A DNA stretch of 64,000 nucleotides from Trichomonas vaginalis G3 (taxonomy: Eukaryota; Parabasalia; Trichomonadida; Trichomonadidae): contig NC_067203.1 in NCBI RefSeq assembly GCF_026262505.1, positions 5,394,001 to 5,458,000 of the forward strand, in the 5' to 3' direction. The notes under the pieces were generated by a model. It made no database searches, was not told where the DNA came from, and was given only the letters and a program-made list of their open reading frames with translations. The translations under genes and the position numbers were made by a program. This document shows, piece by piece, positions 28,864 through 36,956 of the stretch. Numbering within the stretch: position 1 is the first letter of the stretch; each line of letters starts with the position of its first letter.

Positions 28864-29300
28864 TTTAAGTGAAGTTAAAAAGCGGTTTTTGACAGATGTT
28901 TATATGACACTATTTGTTCAGCACAAAAAACTACTCGGTCAAAGTGTTGTCAGTTTTGTAAAATAACCGTCTTATCTCATTCTATAAGGGGAAAAAGGCT
29001 TCTCAAAGTATACTTCCTTGGAACGCCCGTAACTTTTCCTGTAGCGACGTTAGACCCTTACTTGTCCGGACAAAGTTATACTATTTTGAGTGCTCTACAA
29101 AAAAGTCAACGGCGACGACTCTCAAAAACCGTTGTGTAAAAAGTTTTACCGTTGGACAAAAAAGTATATATAGAAAACAAAAAACGTTTATAGTTCATTC
29201 AATATTTGAGATGGAACGGTTTTCCAACGGTAACTATTAAATAAAATAAAAAAATAGAAGGGGTCTCCGTTGACGAAAACGGTTTATTTTAAACTTTTCT
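28864..29300. other. Divergent non-coding region in E1
   Basis: 437 bases between the large coiled-coil gene (minus) and the 421-residue gene (plus). It includes ACATCTGTCAAAAACCGCTTTTTAACTTCACTT (in complement) just before the minus start, which is conserved at 36922-36954 and 45220-45254, so that stretch is a likely shared promoter. The rest is specific to E1. AAAACGGT/ACCGTT motifs recur five or more times (ACGGTTTATTT, CCGTTGACG, ACCGTTGGAC). Confidence 0.5.
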
Positions 29301-30566
29301 ATGAGTTGTCCGAAAAAAAACAGTTCATTTTTCATAATGGAAGGAAGAAAAAGTGTCGCAAACAATTCGTCGACTACCTCTGCAGTTAAAGTTCCTACAA
29401 CTTATGTCTCACCATTCTCAAAACCCTTACGACCTCCTATAATACCAAAGCAACTTCCTCATACAATTCAAGACAATTTGTTGGACAATATGCATTTGCA
29501 CAAAGAAACAGCTCAGCCAACAGGTCAGGCAACAACAACTATCGGAACAGAAGCATTTTCAGAAGAAGTTCATACCAATCAGACTCCAATCGAACATACA
29601 GAAACACAACCACCCGAAAATACAGAAACACATCCAATCGAACATACAGAAACACATTCTGCAATGACCACTAGGTCGCAAACACGATATCTCGCCTTTA
29701 GCAAACAATTTAAGTCTCAAATTCAAGACACACAAGATAGCGACACTCCTCTTTCAGAGAAAGTTCGTAGAAAATACGCAAAGAAAAGGTTAGAATTGTT
29801 AGATAAGTTAAATGAACAGTGGGGTTCAGAAGACAATCGAGATTATAACGAGATGTTTCAAGCTGTCATGGATGCCATTCAGCCTCTTGAAAACGAAATC
29901 AAAGACCCTGGCGTACTTGTTGACATGTTTGCTTCATATTTACCCGTTACTGCCAATCTCATAGCGTTGCAAGCTATTGACCAGTTCATTCACTTGTTTC
30001 CAAAGAACTTGCAGAAGCATTTACAAGAAGTTAAAATTGCTGAATTTGTCCGTTTATATCCAAATTCATACAATTATTTGGAAGAATTGAATGAACATGG
30101 TGAAAGGTCCTTTTACGTATACTTTTTTACTAAACCAGGACAGTCAAAACGGTTATATTGTATACAACCTTTACCAGAATTTCAAGACAATTTCCACGTT
30201 ATAACAACTGTTGCTTTAGATATTCCTGCCAGAGTTCCATATGGAGGAACAGTAACTATCTCAAGCTTTCCCAAGGGCTATAAAGGAAAGCCTCTCACAA
30301 TTGCAAAATTCACACACAGCAGTTGCCAATTTGTTCAAGATGTCGAGTTCCATTTCCTCAACAATACGACTTTCATCATAGAGACTCCTCAAGAAGGTAT
30401 ATACAAAGTTTTCATCGCAGGATTTGTTGCTCCCAATGGCGAAGAAGAAGTCGAAGAAATCCTCACCTCAGAGAGCGAAGAAGAAGAAGTCGAAGAAATC
30501 CTCACCTCAGAGAGTGAAGAAGAAGAAAATTTCCAAGACATTCAAGATTCAGAATATACCGAATAA
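29301..30566 (+). CDS. Unrecognised 421-residue protein next to right end of E1
   Basis: Present only in E1 within this window. The start may be the Met at 29301 or MEGRKSV at 29337. Residues ~40-125 are disordered, with repeats IEHTETQPPENTETHPIEHTETH. A helical region follows (SEKVRRKYAKKRLELLDKLNEQ). The C-terminal half has beta-strand-like sequence (ARVPYGGTVTISSFPKGYKG) and ends in a duplicated acidic EEVEEILTSESEEE. It reads toward the terminal repeat. It looks whole. A cargo gene, a host-interaction factor or a tegument-like protein are all possible; nothing in the sequence decides. Confidence 0.65.
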   Translation: MSCPKKNSSFFIMEGRKSVANNSSTTSAVKVPTTYVSPFSKPLRPPIIPKQLPHTIQDNLLDNMHLHKETAQPTGQATTTIGTEAFSEEVHTNQTPIEHTETQPPENTETHPIEHTETHSAMTTRSQTRYLAFSKQFKSQIQDTQDSDTPLSEKVRRKYAKKRLELLDKLNEQWGSEDNRDYNEMFQAVMDAIQPLENEIKDPGVLVDMFASYLPVTANLIALQAIDQFIHLFPKNLQKHLQEVKIAEFVRLYPNSYNYLEELNEHGERSFYVYFFTKPGQSKRLYCIQPLPEFQDNFHVITTVALDIPARVPYGGTVTISSFPKGYKGKPLTIAKFTHSSCQFVQDVEFHFLNNTTFIIETPQEGIYKVFIAGFVAPNGEEEVEEILTSESEEEEVEEILTSESEEEENFQDIQDSEYTE

Positions 30567-30660
30567 AAAAAAACAATTTAAGACTAAAAATTTAAATTTA
30601 TATAATATTTTTATTTTTTTCATCTGGTCTTTGTATCATTCCTCCTCTAGTTTCTCCGGG

Positions 30661-30696
30661 GCTAGAGGACACGAAGTGCCTGGAAGCCCCACTACC
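30661..30696. repeat. Right terminal inverted repeat of E1
   Basis: Complement of the left end (GGAAGCCCCACTACC followed by a T-tract to 30716), with the hairpin GGACACGAAGTGCC differing from the left copy by one base. Confidence 0.9.
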
Positions 30697-30716
30697 TTTT
30701 TTTTTTTTTTTTTTTT

Positions 30717-30722
30717 TAATAT
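30717..30722. repeat. Right target-site duplication of E1 (TAATAT)
   Basis: Exact match to 8814-8819. The first T is shared with the T-tract, so the boundary could shift by one. Confidence 0.8.
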
Positions 30723-30878
30723 TGTTGGCAAGCCATAAATTATATAGTCTACAAAATTGAATGACATATTTCGGCTCATCTGAAATATTTATCAAACATA
30801 TCTATAAAGTAACAGTAATTGATTTTTTACAATTTCAGTAATTACTTGAAAACCGTTTCGATTTTTGAAAAAGTTGGT

Positions 30879-30886
30879 TCACTTTT
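30879..30886 (+). promoter_or_regulatory. Initiator TCACTTTT of the dehydratase gene
   Basis: TCACTTTT fits the trichomonad initiator. Transcription from the A at 30881 would give a 13-nt leader, typical of the group. It lies 157 bases from the E1 insertion point. Confidence 0.75.
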
Positions 30887-30893
30887 ATCCTGA

Positions 30894-31940
30894 ATGAGTG
30901 AGGATTATCAACCACACGTTATTCTGCTTACAGGCGGTGCCGGCTTCATTGGCTCCCACGTTTGCAATCACTTAGTCCTTAAGTATCCAGATGTCAAGAT
31001 TATTTGCTTAGATGTTATGGACTATTGCGCCAATCTTCGTAACCTCGAAGAAATCATGAACAAGCCAAACTTCCTCTTCATCAAGGGCAGCATCAACAAC
31101 GTTGAGCTTGTTTCCTACATCATGAAGACACATGCAGTTGATACAGTTATGCACTTTGCTGCTCAGTCCCACGTTGATAGATCCTTCGGTAACTCACTTG
31201 AGTTCACACATACAAACATTCTCGGTACACACGTTCTCCTTGAATGCGCAAAGCAAAACAACATCAAGCGTTTCATCCATGTTTCAACAGATGAAGTTTA
31301 TGGTGAAGTTCTTTCCGGCTGCGCAGAGGAAGAAAAGTCCATCCTTTGCCCAACAAACCCATACGCTTGCTCCAAGGCTGGTGCTGAATTCATGTGCCAA
31401 GCTTACATCCGCTCATTCAACATGCCAATCATCATCACCCGTGGTAACAACGTTTTCGGACCAAAGCAGTTCCCAGAAAAGGTTATTCCAAAGTTCACAT
31501 TACTTCTTAAGGCCGGCCACAAGTGCTGCATCCACGGCGATGGCTCAGCCCTCCGTAACTTCCTCCACACATCCGATGTCGTTCAGGCCTTCGATACTAT
31601 TCTCCATAAGGGCAAACTCCACCAGATCTATAACATCGGTACAGATTTCGAAATCTCTGTCCTCGAGATGACAAAGAAGCTTATCAAGGTCCTCAACATG
31701 CCAGGAAAGCCAGAAGACTGGATCGAGTTCGTTCCAGATAGAGCTTTCAACGATTCTCGTTACATGATCAACTCAAGCAAGCTTATTGCTCTCGGATGGC
31801 ACGCTAACACAGATTTCGATACTCTTCTTAAGGAAACAGTTCAGTGGTACTTAGACCATATGGATTATTGGAAGGATCGTGATATCAACACATACCTTTC
31901 TCCACATCCAATCGCTTATGCTCCAAAGACAGCTGAATAA
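30894..31940 (+). CDS. NAD-dependent nucleotide-sugar 4,6-dehydratase (RmlB/RHM type)
   Basis: A 348-residue extended short-chain dehydrogenase. The NAD-binding GGAGFIGS lies at residues 14-21. The catalytic TDE triad is in STDEVYGE (T132, D133, E134) and YxxxK is Y157/K161 in NPYACSK, the pattern of dTDP/UDP-glucose 4,6-dehydratases. It would turn an NDP-glucose into the 4-keto-6-deoxy sugar, the first step to rhamnose, a sugar found in the trichomonad surface lipoglycan. Length is normal for a stand-alone dehydratase (no fused epimerase/reductase). The stop continues as TAAA. Codon use is host-like (many CC/TC ends), unlike the flanking elements. Confidence 0.92.
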   Translation: MSEDYQPHVILLTGGAGFIGSHVCNHLVLKYPDVKIICLDVMDYCANLRNLEEIMNKPNFLFIKGSINNVELVSYIMKTHAVDTVMHFAAQSHVDRSFGNSLEFTHTNILGTHVLLECAKQNNIKRFIHVSTDEVYGEVLSGCAEEEKSILCPTNPYACSKAGAEFMCQAYIRSFNMPIIITRGNNVFGPKQFPEKVIPKFTLLLKAGHKCCIHGDGSALRNFLHTSDVVQAFDTILHKGKLHQIYNIGTDFEISVLEMTKKLIKVLNMPGKPEDWIEFVPDRAFNDSRYMINSSKLIALGWHANTDFDTLLKETVQWYLDHMDYWKDRDINTYLSPHPIAYAPKTAE

Positions 31941-32271
31941 AGGATATGCTGATATACAAAAAAATTCATAATTTTTTTTTTCTTTTTTCACCAAAAAATG
32001 ATATTATTCAATGGTATCTTAATGAATAAATTGTTTGTTAACAATCACATGTTCAGATTTCTTATCTTTTGATCAGTGAGTGATTATTACTGCATAAGGT
32101 GAAACATTCGATTTCTATTTCACAACACCTTGTAGTATGCTTAATAATATATCAGAATGACTAGTCATCCTGTTGAATTAATATTAAATTTTACTTTTTG
32201 TATCGATACAGCTCTTTTGTTATGTCTAATTTTACAATAAGTTGATAATGTTGTCAACATAGGTCAGGTAA
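31941..32271. other. Intergenic region, nothing recognised
   Basis: AT-rich downstream flank of the dehydratase gene, up to the E3 terminal repeat. No gene seen. Confidence 0.5.
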
Positions 32272-32306
32272 GTGGGGCTTCCAGGCGCGTTGCGCCCTCT
32301 AGCCCA
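32272..32306. repeat. Terminal repeat of E3 with compensated hairpin
   Basis: Same layout as the E1/E2 ends, but the inner stem is GGCGC (32284-32288)/GCGCC (32292-32296) with loop GTT instead of GGCAC/GTGCC with loop TTC. An A-T pair is replaced by a G-C pair. Confidence 0.85.
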
Positions 32307-32884
32307 TAAGAAATTTTGCCCAAGACCCAAGAGGAGGACCGAACCCCAGCCGACCAGCCGGTGACAAAACCAAAACCGTTGTTATTTACATCATATTAGT
32401 AGTGTCACTTTTTAAATATCACTTTTTGTGTCGCTTTTCACAAATTATATATGTTTTCATGTTTTGTTGTTGCATGCTAAGTTCGGTCAACGATAGAAAT
32501 TGAGTGGAAATTAATCGTCGAGGAAGTACGATTATGTAAAGTAAAAAATGTTGTGGGATTTTTAATATTATATATTATTTTATAATAAAATTTTTTGAGT
32601 CATTTTAAGAAGCACATATAATTTTTTGAATTTAAAAATTAAAGTGGTGTCAAACGAATTTATCACTTAATTTAATACTCAGATTTCTTAAAATTAATGA
32701 AAAAAAGGTTTTCTGAGAACTTTTGAGAATGGTTTTCAAATTCCATTATTGAAAATATATAGGTATTGTATGAAATTCAAACTCTATATTTATTAAAATT
32801 CTAAATTTTTAATAAAATAACTTTTCAGAGGAATATGATTTTGAATGGTTGATTAATAAGTATAAAAATGTCTACGATTTTAAG

Positions 32885-33197
32885 GAGGGAATTGTTCCTT
32901 ATGAGGTATACATCATAACTATATACCTCATAAGGAACAATTCCCTCTTGATAGCTGGGAAACTTTCTCTGAATAACTTATCATTTGGAGAAAGTTCCCC
33001 AGCTATCTATTAGGAACTAAAGGCTATGAGGCACTGATTATATATTAGTGCCTCATAGCCTTTAGTTTCCTATTAAAAACGAGAAAACTTGTTCGAAATG
33101 ATAAACAATTTCGAACAAGTTTTCTCATTTTAAGGAAGGAATTGTTCCTTATGAGGTATACATCATAACTATATACCTCATAAGGAACAATTCCCTC
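32885..33197. repeat. Palindrome array A (five long hairpins, 250-bp period)
   Basis: H1 is 32885-32910/32922-32947 (26-bp perfect arms, 11-nt loop). H2 is 32950-32969/32988-33007 (20 bp, one mismatch). H3 is 33011-33035/33047-33072 (25-26 bp, one bulge). H4 is 33081-33099/33108-33126 (19 bp perfect). H5 is 33135-33160/33172-33197, a repeat of H1 exactly 250 bases later. Hairpins nearly abut. H1-H4 correspond by sequence to the four hairpin types of array B but in reverse cyclic order, so array A is an inverted, diverged relative. Confidence 0.88.
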
Positions 33198-33299
33198 TTG
33201 ATATCCTGGATATTTTTGAATATATTTTTTTAATTAAAGTTCTCAAAAGTATTATCAAAAGTGATTTTTTAAAAATATCTCCAATTAATTAACTAATTA

Positions 33300-34100
33300 G
33301 GCAAACCCAAATTTTAGCTAAAAGTGACAGGGGAAAAAAACGTTTAGTATTAAAAAAAAAGACCGATGAGAGCTTCGTTCGAAATATAGAGGGAACTGAG
33401 AATGCGCAACCATTCTCAGGGAATATTGGATGCTATTCCCGTTCCCTCTGTATGGAAAATTGAGGTTTTCAAAGGGAGTTAAAATAATATCAAATTTATA
33501 CTAATTTACTTCAAAATACAAAAGTATTTGACAGCTAAAATTAGTTACTTTAGCAAGCCTATCAATACCCTTTTACGATTATTGCTACTTTTTCGAAATA
33601 AAAGTAAAAACAAATTTATACTAATTTACTTCAAAATACAAAAGTATTTGACAGCTAAAATTAGTTACTTTAGCAAGCCTATCAATACCCTTTTACGATT
33701 ATTGCTACTTTTTCGAAATAAAATAAATTTATTATCAAAAACCTTTTTTTTCTTAGTAAAAATAAACGAAATTTTTACCTTATGAACTTTTGATGGAAAT
33801 ATGCAAATTTAAAATAATAAAGAAAGCCGCGAGCGAAGCGATCGGCTTAGTTCGAAGATTTTGATTCAAATCTTTGCTGATCTGTAATTCGCGGAAGCCG
33901 CGAGCGAATCGAGCGGCTTAGGTCTAAGATTTTGATTCAAATCTTTGCTTATATTCCTTAAATTCTTTATGAAACTCGCAACAGTTCCATAAAAAATTTT
34001 AAATTCTAAACTGTCGAAATTACCGATCGGTAATCACACCCTTCACGGGTGTGTCAGTTTTTACAAGTGTGTCACTTTTAGCTAAAATTACCCCTACTCT
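33300..34100. mobile_element. MITE-like element, copy 2
   Basis: Same sequence as copy 1 (6162-6869) with the 19-bp inverted cores at 33311-33329 and 34070-34088, the three-way junction at 33388-33449 and the 120-bp tandem pair at 33491-33730. It differs by an extra ~70-bp duplicated hairpin block around 33826-33900 and a short insertion near 34056. Nested inside the 32468-34143 insertion. Confidence 0.8.
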
Positions 34101-34196
34101 AAAATTGAGAGGTTTACATTATGACTGATCTTAGCATGCAACATTGTCACTTTTCTGTCACTTTTCGGGTAAAAACATTTTTATTATTATATATAA

Positions 34197-34744
34197 ATGA
34201 ATTTTACAAAACTTCCATTACCGTTCTTTGAAAATAAGAGTAGATGTAAAGATATTATATTGAGAGAACTTAAGAAACTACCGAATGGTCTAACATTTGT
34301 AGATTTGTTCGGTGGAAGTTTCTATATATCCCATTTATGTCATACCGTATTTCCTGACTCAAAGATTATATGCAATGACTTCGACAACTATATGGACCGT
34401 CTCAAACATATACCAGACACAAACAATATATTGAAAGAGTTAAAAGAAAAGATACCTATAGGTAAGATGGAACGTATACCATTAGATAAGAAAAATATTG
34501 TGAGAGAGGTTTTGAAAAAAGCAGAATATATAGACTGGGATAGTATATCTGCTAGACTATTATATAGTGGTTCTATAAGAGTTCATGACATTGAAACACT
34601 TATGTCAAAAGTTTTATATCTTAACTATACAAATGTTTTCAAAGAGGACATAGAAAAATATATTGAGGGTATAGAGTTTGTGAGATGTCATTGGACAGAG
34701 TTGTATGAAAAATATAAAGACAAGGAAAATGTTTTCTTTATAGG
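34197..34744 (+). pseudogene. Adenine methyltransferase remnant (E3)
   Basis: Closely similar to the E1 methyltransferase from its start (MNFTKLPLPFFENKSRCKDI) and preceded by the same double TCACTTTTC. Incomplete: the catalytic DPPF region is not present here. Confidence 0.85.
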
Positions 34745-35040
34745 AAACAATAAGAATTACCGAAAAATTGACAAAACATCAAAAACAGGGAGGGGGTCTC
34801 AATTTTTATTACTTATATTATTTTACAATATTTATATAAATACTCTTTATAATATATTTTACTATAAAATTATACCTCAAATTCAAATATTTAAAATATT
34901 ATTTACATAATTATCTCAAAATTATATTTTTATATATTATTTTTCATATGTATAAATCATATAATCTATATCTATGCAAATCTCATCTAAATTTTTTTGA
35001 AACAAACCTCTACCATTTTATAATGGTCCATCTTAAATTC
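34745..35040. other. AT-rich spacer, no gene
   Basis: About 300 bases of very AT-rich DNA between the methyltransferase remnant and the palindrome array. The only non-AT run is CAGGGAGGGGGTCTC at about 34785. Nothing recognised. Confidence 0.5.
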
Positions 35041-36316
35041 ATCATAAATTCTGGTACATGTTAGTACCAGAGTCTTCAAATCTCAAACACTCTGGTACCA
35101 ACATGTACCAGACGCGAGTTTCCAATGCCCTCGTACGATTTTCTATTAAGATCTTCTTGAATGAGAAGGTCTTCATAGAAACTCGTACGAGGGCTTCTCT
35201 TTTAAATACTCTGGTACCTGCTGGTATCGGAGTCGACTTTACAGCCCTTTCCCCAATTTTGAAGCTGGGGAAAGTTTTCAAGCAATGAAAGGGAAGCTCT
35301 CGCTATGAGGTGAAAATCTAAAATTTTTACCTCATAGCGAGTAATCCTTTGTTAATTGCTTGAAAACTTTCTTCAAATTATCAAAATTTCGAGGAAAGTT
35401 TCCTTGCTTCAAAGTAGAGATGGAGCCCTTTGAGCCACTGCATATAGGTCAGTGACTCAAAATACTCCATCTCTACTAGAAATCGCCAAAATTTGGGTCG
35501 CAATCTTTGAAATGCGACGCAAGTTTTGGCAATTTCGCGAGGACTTGCTCCATTTGGTGCATAGATTCACACTCTATGCACCAGATGGAACAATTCTTTC
35601 GCTGACAGCGGGAAACTTTGTCTGAATAGTTTAACATTCAGACAAAGTTTCCCGCTGTCAGAGAGGGAATGGAAGGGTAAGAGGTATATATTCATAATGT
35701 ATACCTCTTACTCTTCCATTCCCTCAAGAAAGTTCAAAAACTTGGGTGCAATCAGAACTGATTGCACCCAAGTTTTTGAACTTTATATAAGGAATTGTTG
35801 GCTATGATGTACTGATCATGAATCAGTACATCATAGCCAACAATTCCTTCGCAAACAGTGGGAAACTTTGTCTGAATAGTTTAACATTCAGACAAAGTTT
35901 CCCGCTGTCAGAGAGGGAATGGAAGGGTAAGAGGTATATATTCATAATGTATACCTCTTACTCTTCCATTCCCTCAAGAAAGTTCAAAAACTTGGGTGCA
36001 ATCAGAACTGATTGCACCCAAGTTTTTGAACTTTATATAAGGAATTGTTGGCTATGATGTACTGATCATGAATCAGTACATCATAGCCAACAATTCCTTC
36101 GCAAACAGTGGGAAACTTTGTCTGAATAGTTTAACATTCAGACAAAGTTTCCCGCTGTCAGGGAGGGAATTAGAGGGTGGGAGATATATAGATAGACTAT
36201 AAATCTCTCACCCTTTAATTCCCTCAAGAAAGTTCAAAAACTTGGGTGCAATCAGTTCTGATTGCACCCAAGTTTTTGAATTTTGTATAAGGAATTGTTG
36301 GCTATGATGTGGATAG
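35041..36316. repeat. Palindrome array B (tandem long hairpins, 250-bp period)
   Basis: The right part has three 250-bp units of four back-to-back hairpins. In unit 1 these are 35602-35627/35636-35661 (26 bp perfect, loop 8), 35663-35688/35700-35725 (26 bp, one mismatch, loop 11), 35729-35755/35758-35784 (27 bp perfect, loop 2) and 35789-35816/35822-35849 (28 bp perfect, loop 5). Units 2 and 3 start near 35852 and 36102; the last hairpin of unit 3 is cut at 36310. Further left are older hairpins: 35051-35073/35089-35111, 35127-35156/35165-35194, 35274-35367, 35413-35477, 35479-35502/35513-35536 and 35549-35565/35573-35589. No gene; open frames through it are artefacts. Confidence 0.9.
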
Positions 36317-36407
36317 CCGCTGCCAGACCAAATGAATTAACCGTTGTGAATAACGTTTCTGAATCTTTATTTAAAAAGATAAAATAAAAAAAAAAAAAAA
36401 AAAAAAA

Positions 36408-36445
36408 GGTAGTGGGGCTTCCAGGCACTTCGTGCCTTCTAGCCC
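36408..36445. repeat. Left terminal repeat of E2
   Basis: GGTAGTGGGGCTTCCAGGCA with the GGCAC/GTGCC hairpin and outer GGGCT/AGCCC stem, then TGATGATGTTTAGTA as in E1. Confidence 0.9.
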
Positions 36446-36536
36446 TGATGATGTTTAGTAATAAATGAAGTTTTTATTCGGAAAATTGTTAGTCTTCTGG
36501 GTCGAAAACATTATATAATGTGTCGCTTTTCACAAA

Positions 36537-36835
36537 TTATATATGTTTTCATGTTTTGTCAAGACTTCTTCGTAATGAGTGTAAATGACCAAAAATATAA
36601 TTTAGGGTAGAAGGTTAGATCTAACCTCTTTTCTAACCTCTTTTCTACCCTCTTGAATTTGTCATGATTTCTTCGTAAATGTTTTGTCAAACATGAACGT
36701 ACATGTTTTGTCAAGACTTCTTCATCGTAATGAGTGTAAAGGACCCAAAAATAATGTTTAGGTGAAGAGGTGCGATCTCACCTCCTTTTTCACCTGTTTT
36801 TTCACCTCATGAATTTTCATGATTTCTTCGTCATA
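36537..36835. repeat. Spacer repeats with GATC palindromes (E2 left)
   Basis: Same family as 17461-17860: AGGGTAGAAGGTTAGATCTAACCT near 36604, CTTCTTCGTAAATG units, and a second type AGGTGAAGAGGTGCGATCTCACCTC near 36760 that pairs with itself. Confidence 0.75.
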
Positions 36836-36956
36836 GGCACGGAGATAGGACGGTTATTTTACAAAACCGACAACACTTTGACCGAGTAGTTTTTTGTGCT
36901 GAACAAAAAGTGTCATATAAACATCTGTCAAAAACCGCTTTTTAACTTCACTTAAA

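Larger units (their letters stand above)
8820..30716. mobile_element. Maverick/Polinton E1, both ends present, internally broken
   Basis: A 21.9-kb element bounded by a perfect 6-bp target duplication. It has inverted ends (A-tract then GGTAGTGGGGCTTCCAGG on the left, its complement then a T-tract on the right). Left to right it holds the adenine methyltransferase, small proteins, tail fibre, integrase, an amphipathic protein, a polymerase remnant, an HNH gene, a repeat-rich spacer, packaging ATPase, helicase, penton and major capsid genes, a large coiled-coil protein and a 421-residue unknown. Ends and target duplication are pristine and related copies are close in sequence, so insertion looks recent. 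Roughly ten or more genes are broken and the polymerase is mostly absent, so it is not autonomous. Confidence 0.93.
32468..34143. mobile_element. 1.68-kb insertion with 22-bp inverted ends and TTGT duplication
   Basis: The left end TGTTGCATGCTAAGTTCGGT and the complement of the right end TGTTGCATGCTAAGATCAGT match at 20 of 22 positions. TTGT flanks both sides (32464-32467, 34144-34147). The uninterrupted sequence at 9040-9050 in E1 has GTTTTGTCAC, confirming an empty site. It has no open frame of note. Its cargo is a palindrome array (32885-33197) and the second MITE copy (33300-34100). It is a non-autonomous DNA element; the superfamily is not identified. Confidence 0.8.
32272..34744. mobile_element. 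Maverick end fragment E3, split by an insertion
   Basis: Starts with AGTGGGGCTTCCAGG (terminal repeat) and shares with E1 the subterminal sequence TGTCGCTTTTCACAAATTAT (32432-32467) and, after a 1.7-kb insertion, the methyltransferase upstream region and gene (34144-34744). It lacks the A-tract at its end and has no right half. It is a fragment in the same orientation as the E1 left end. The stretch 32306-32431 differs from E1. Confidence 0.85.

Noticed and set aside
35058-36057. Open frames of 70-80 codons within palindrome array B
   Set aside because: They run through hairpin arms and loops, appear on both strands because of palindromy, and show no protein-like composition.
32885-36316. 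CRISPR array
   Set aside because: Repeats are palindromes in 250-bp units without constant short repeats and unique spacers, in a eukaryotic context, with no cas genes.
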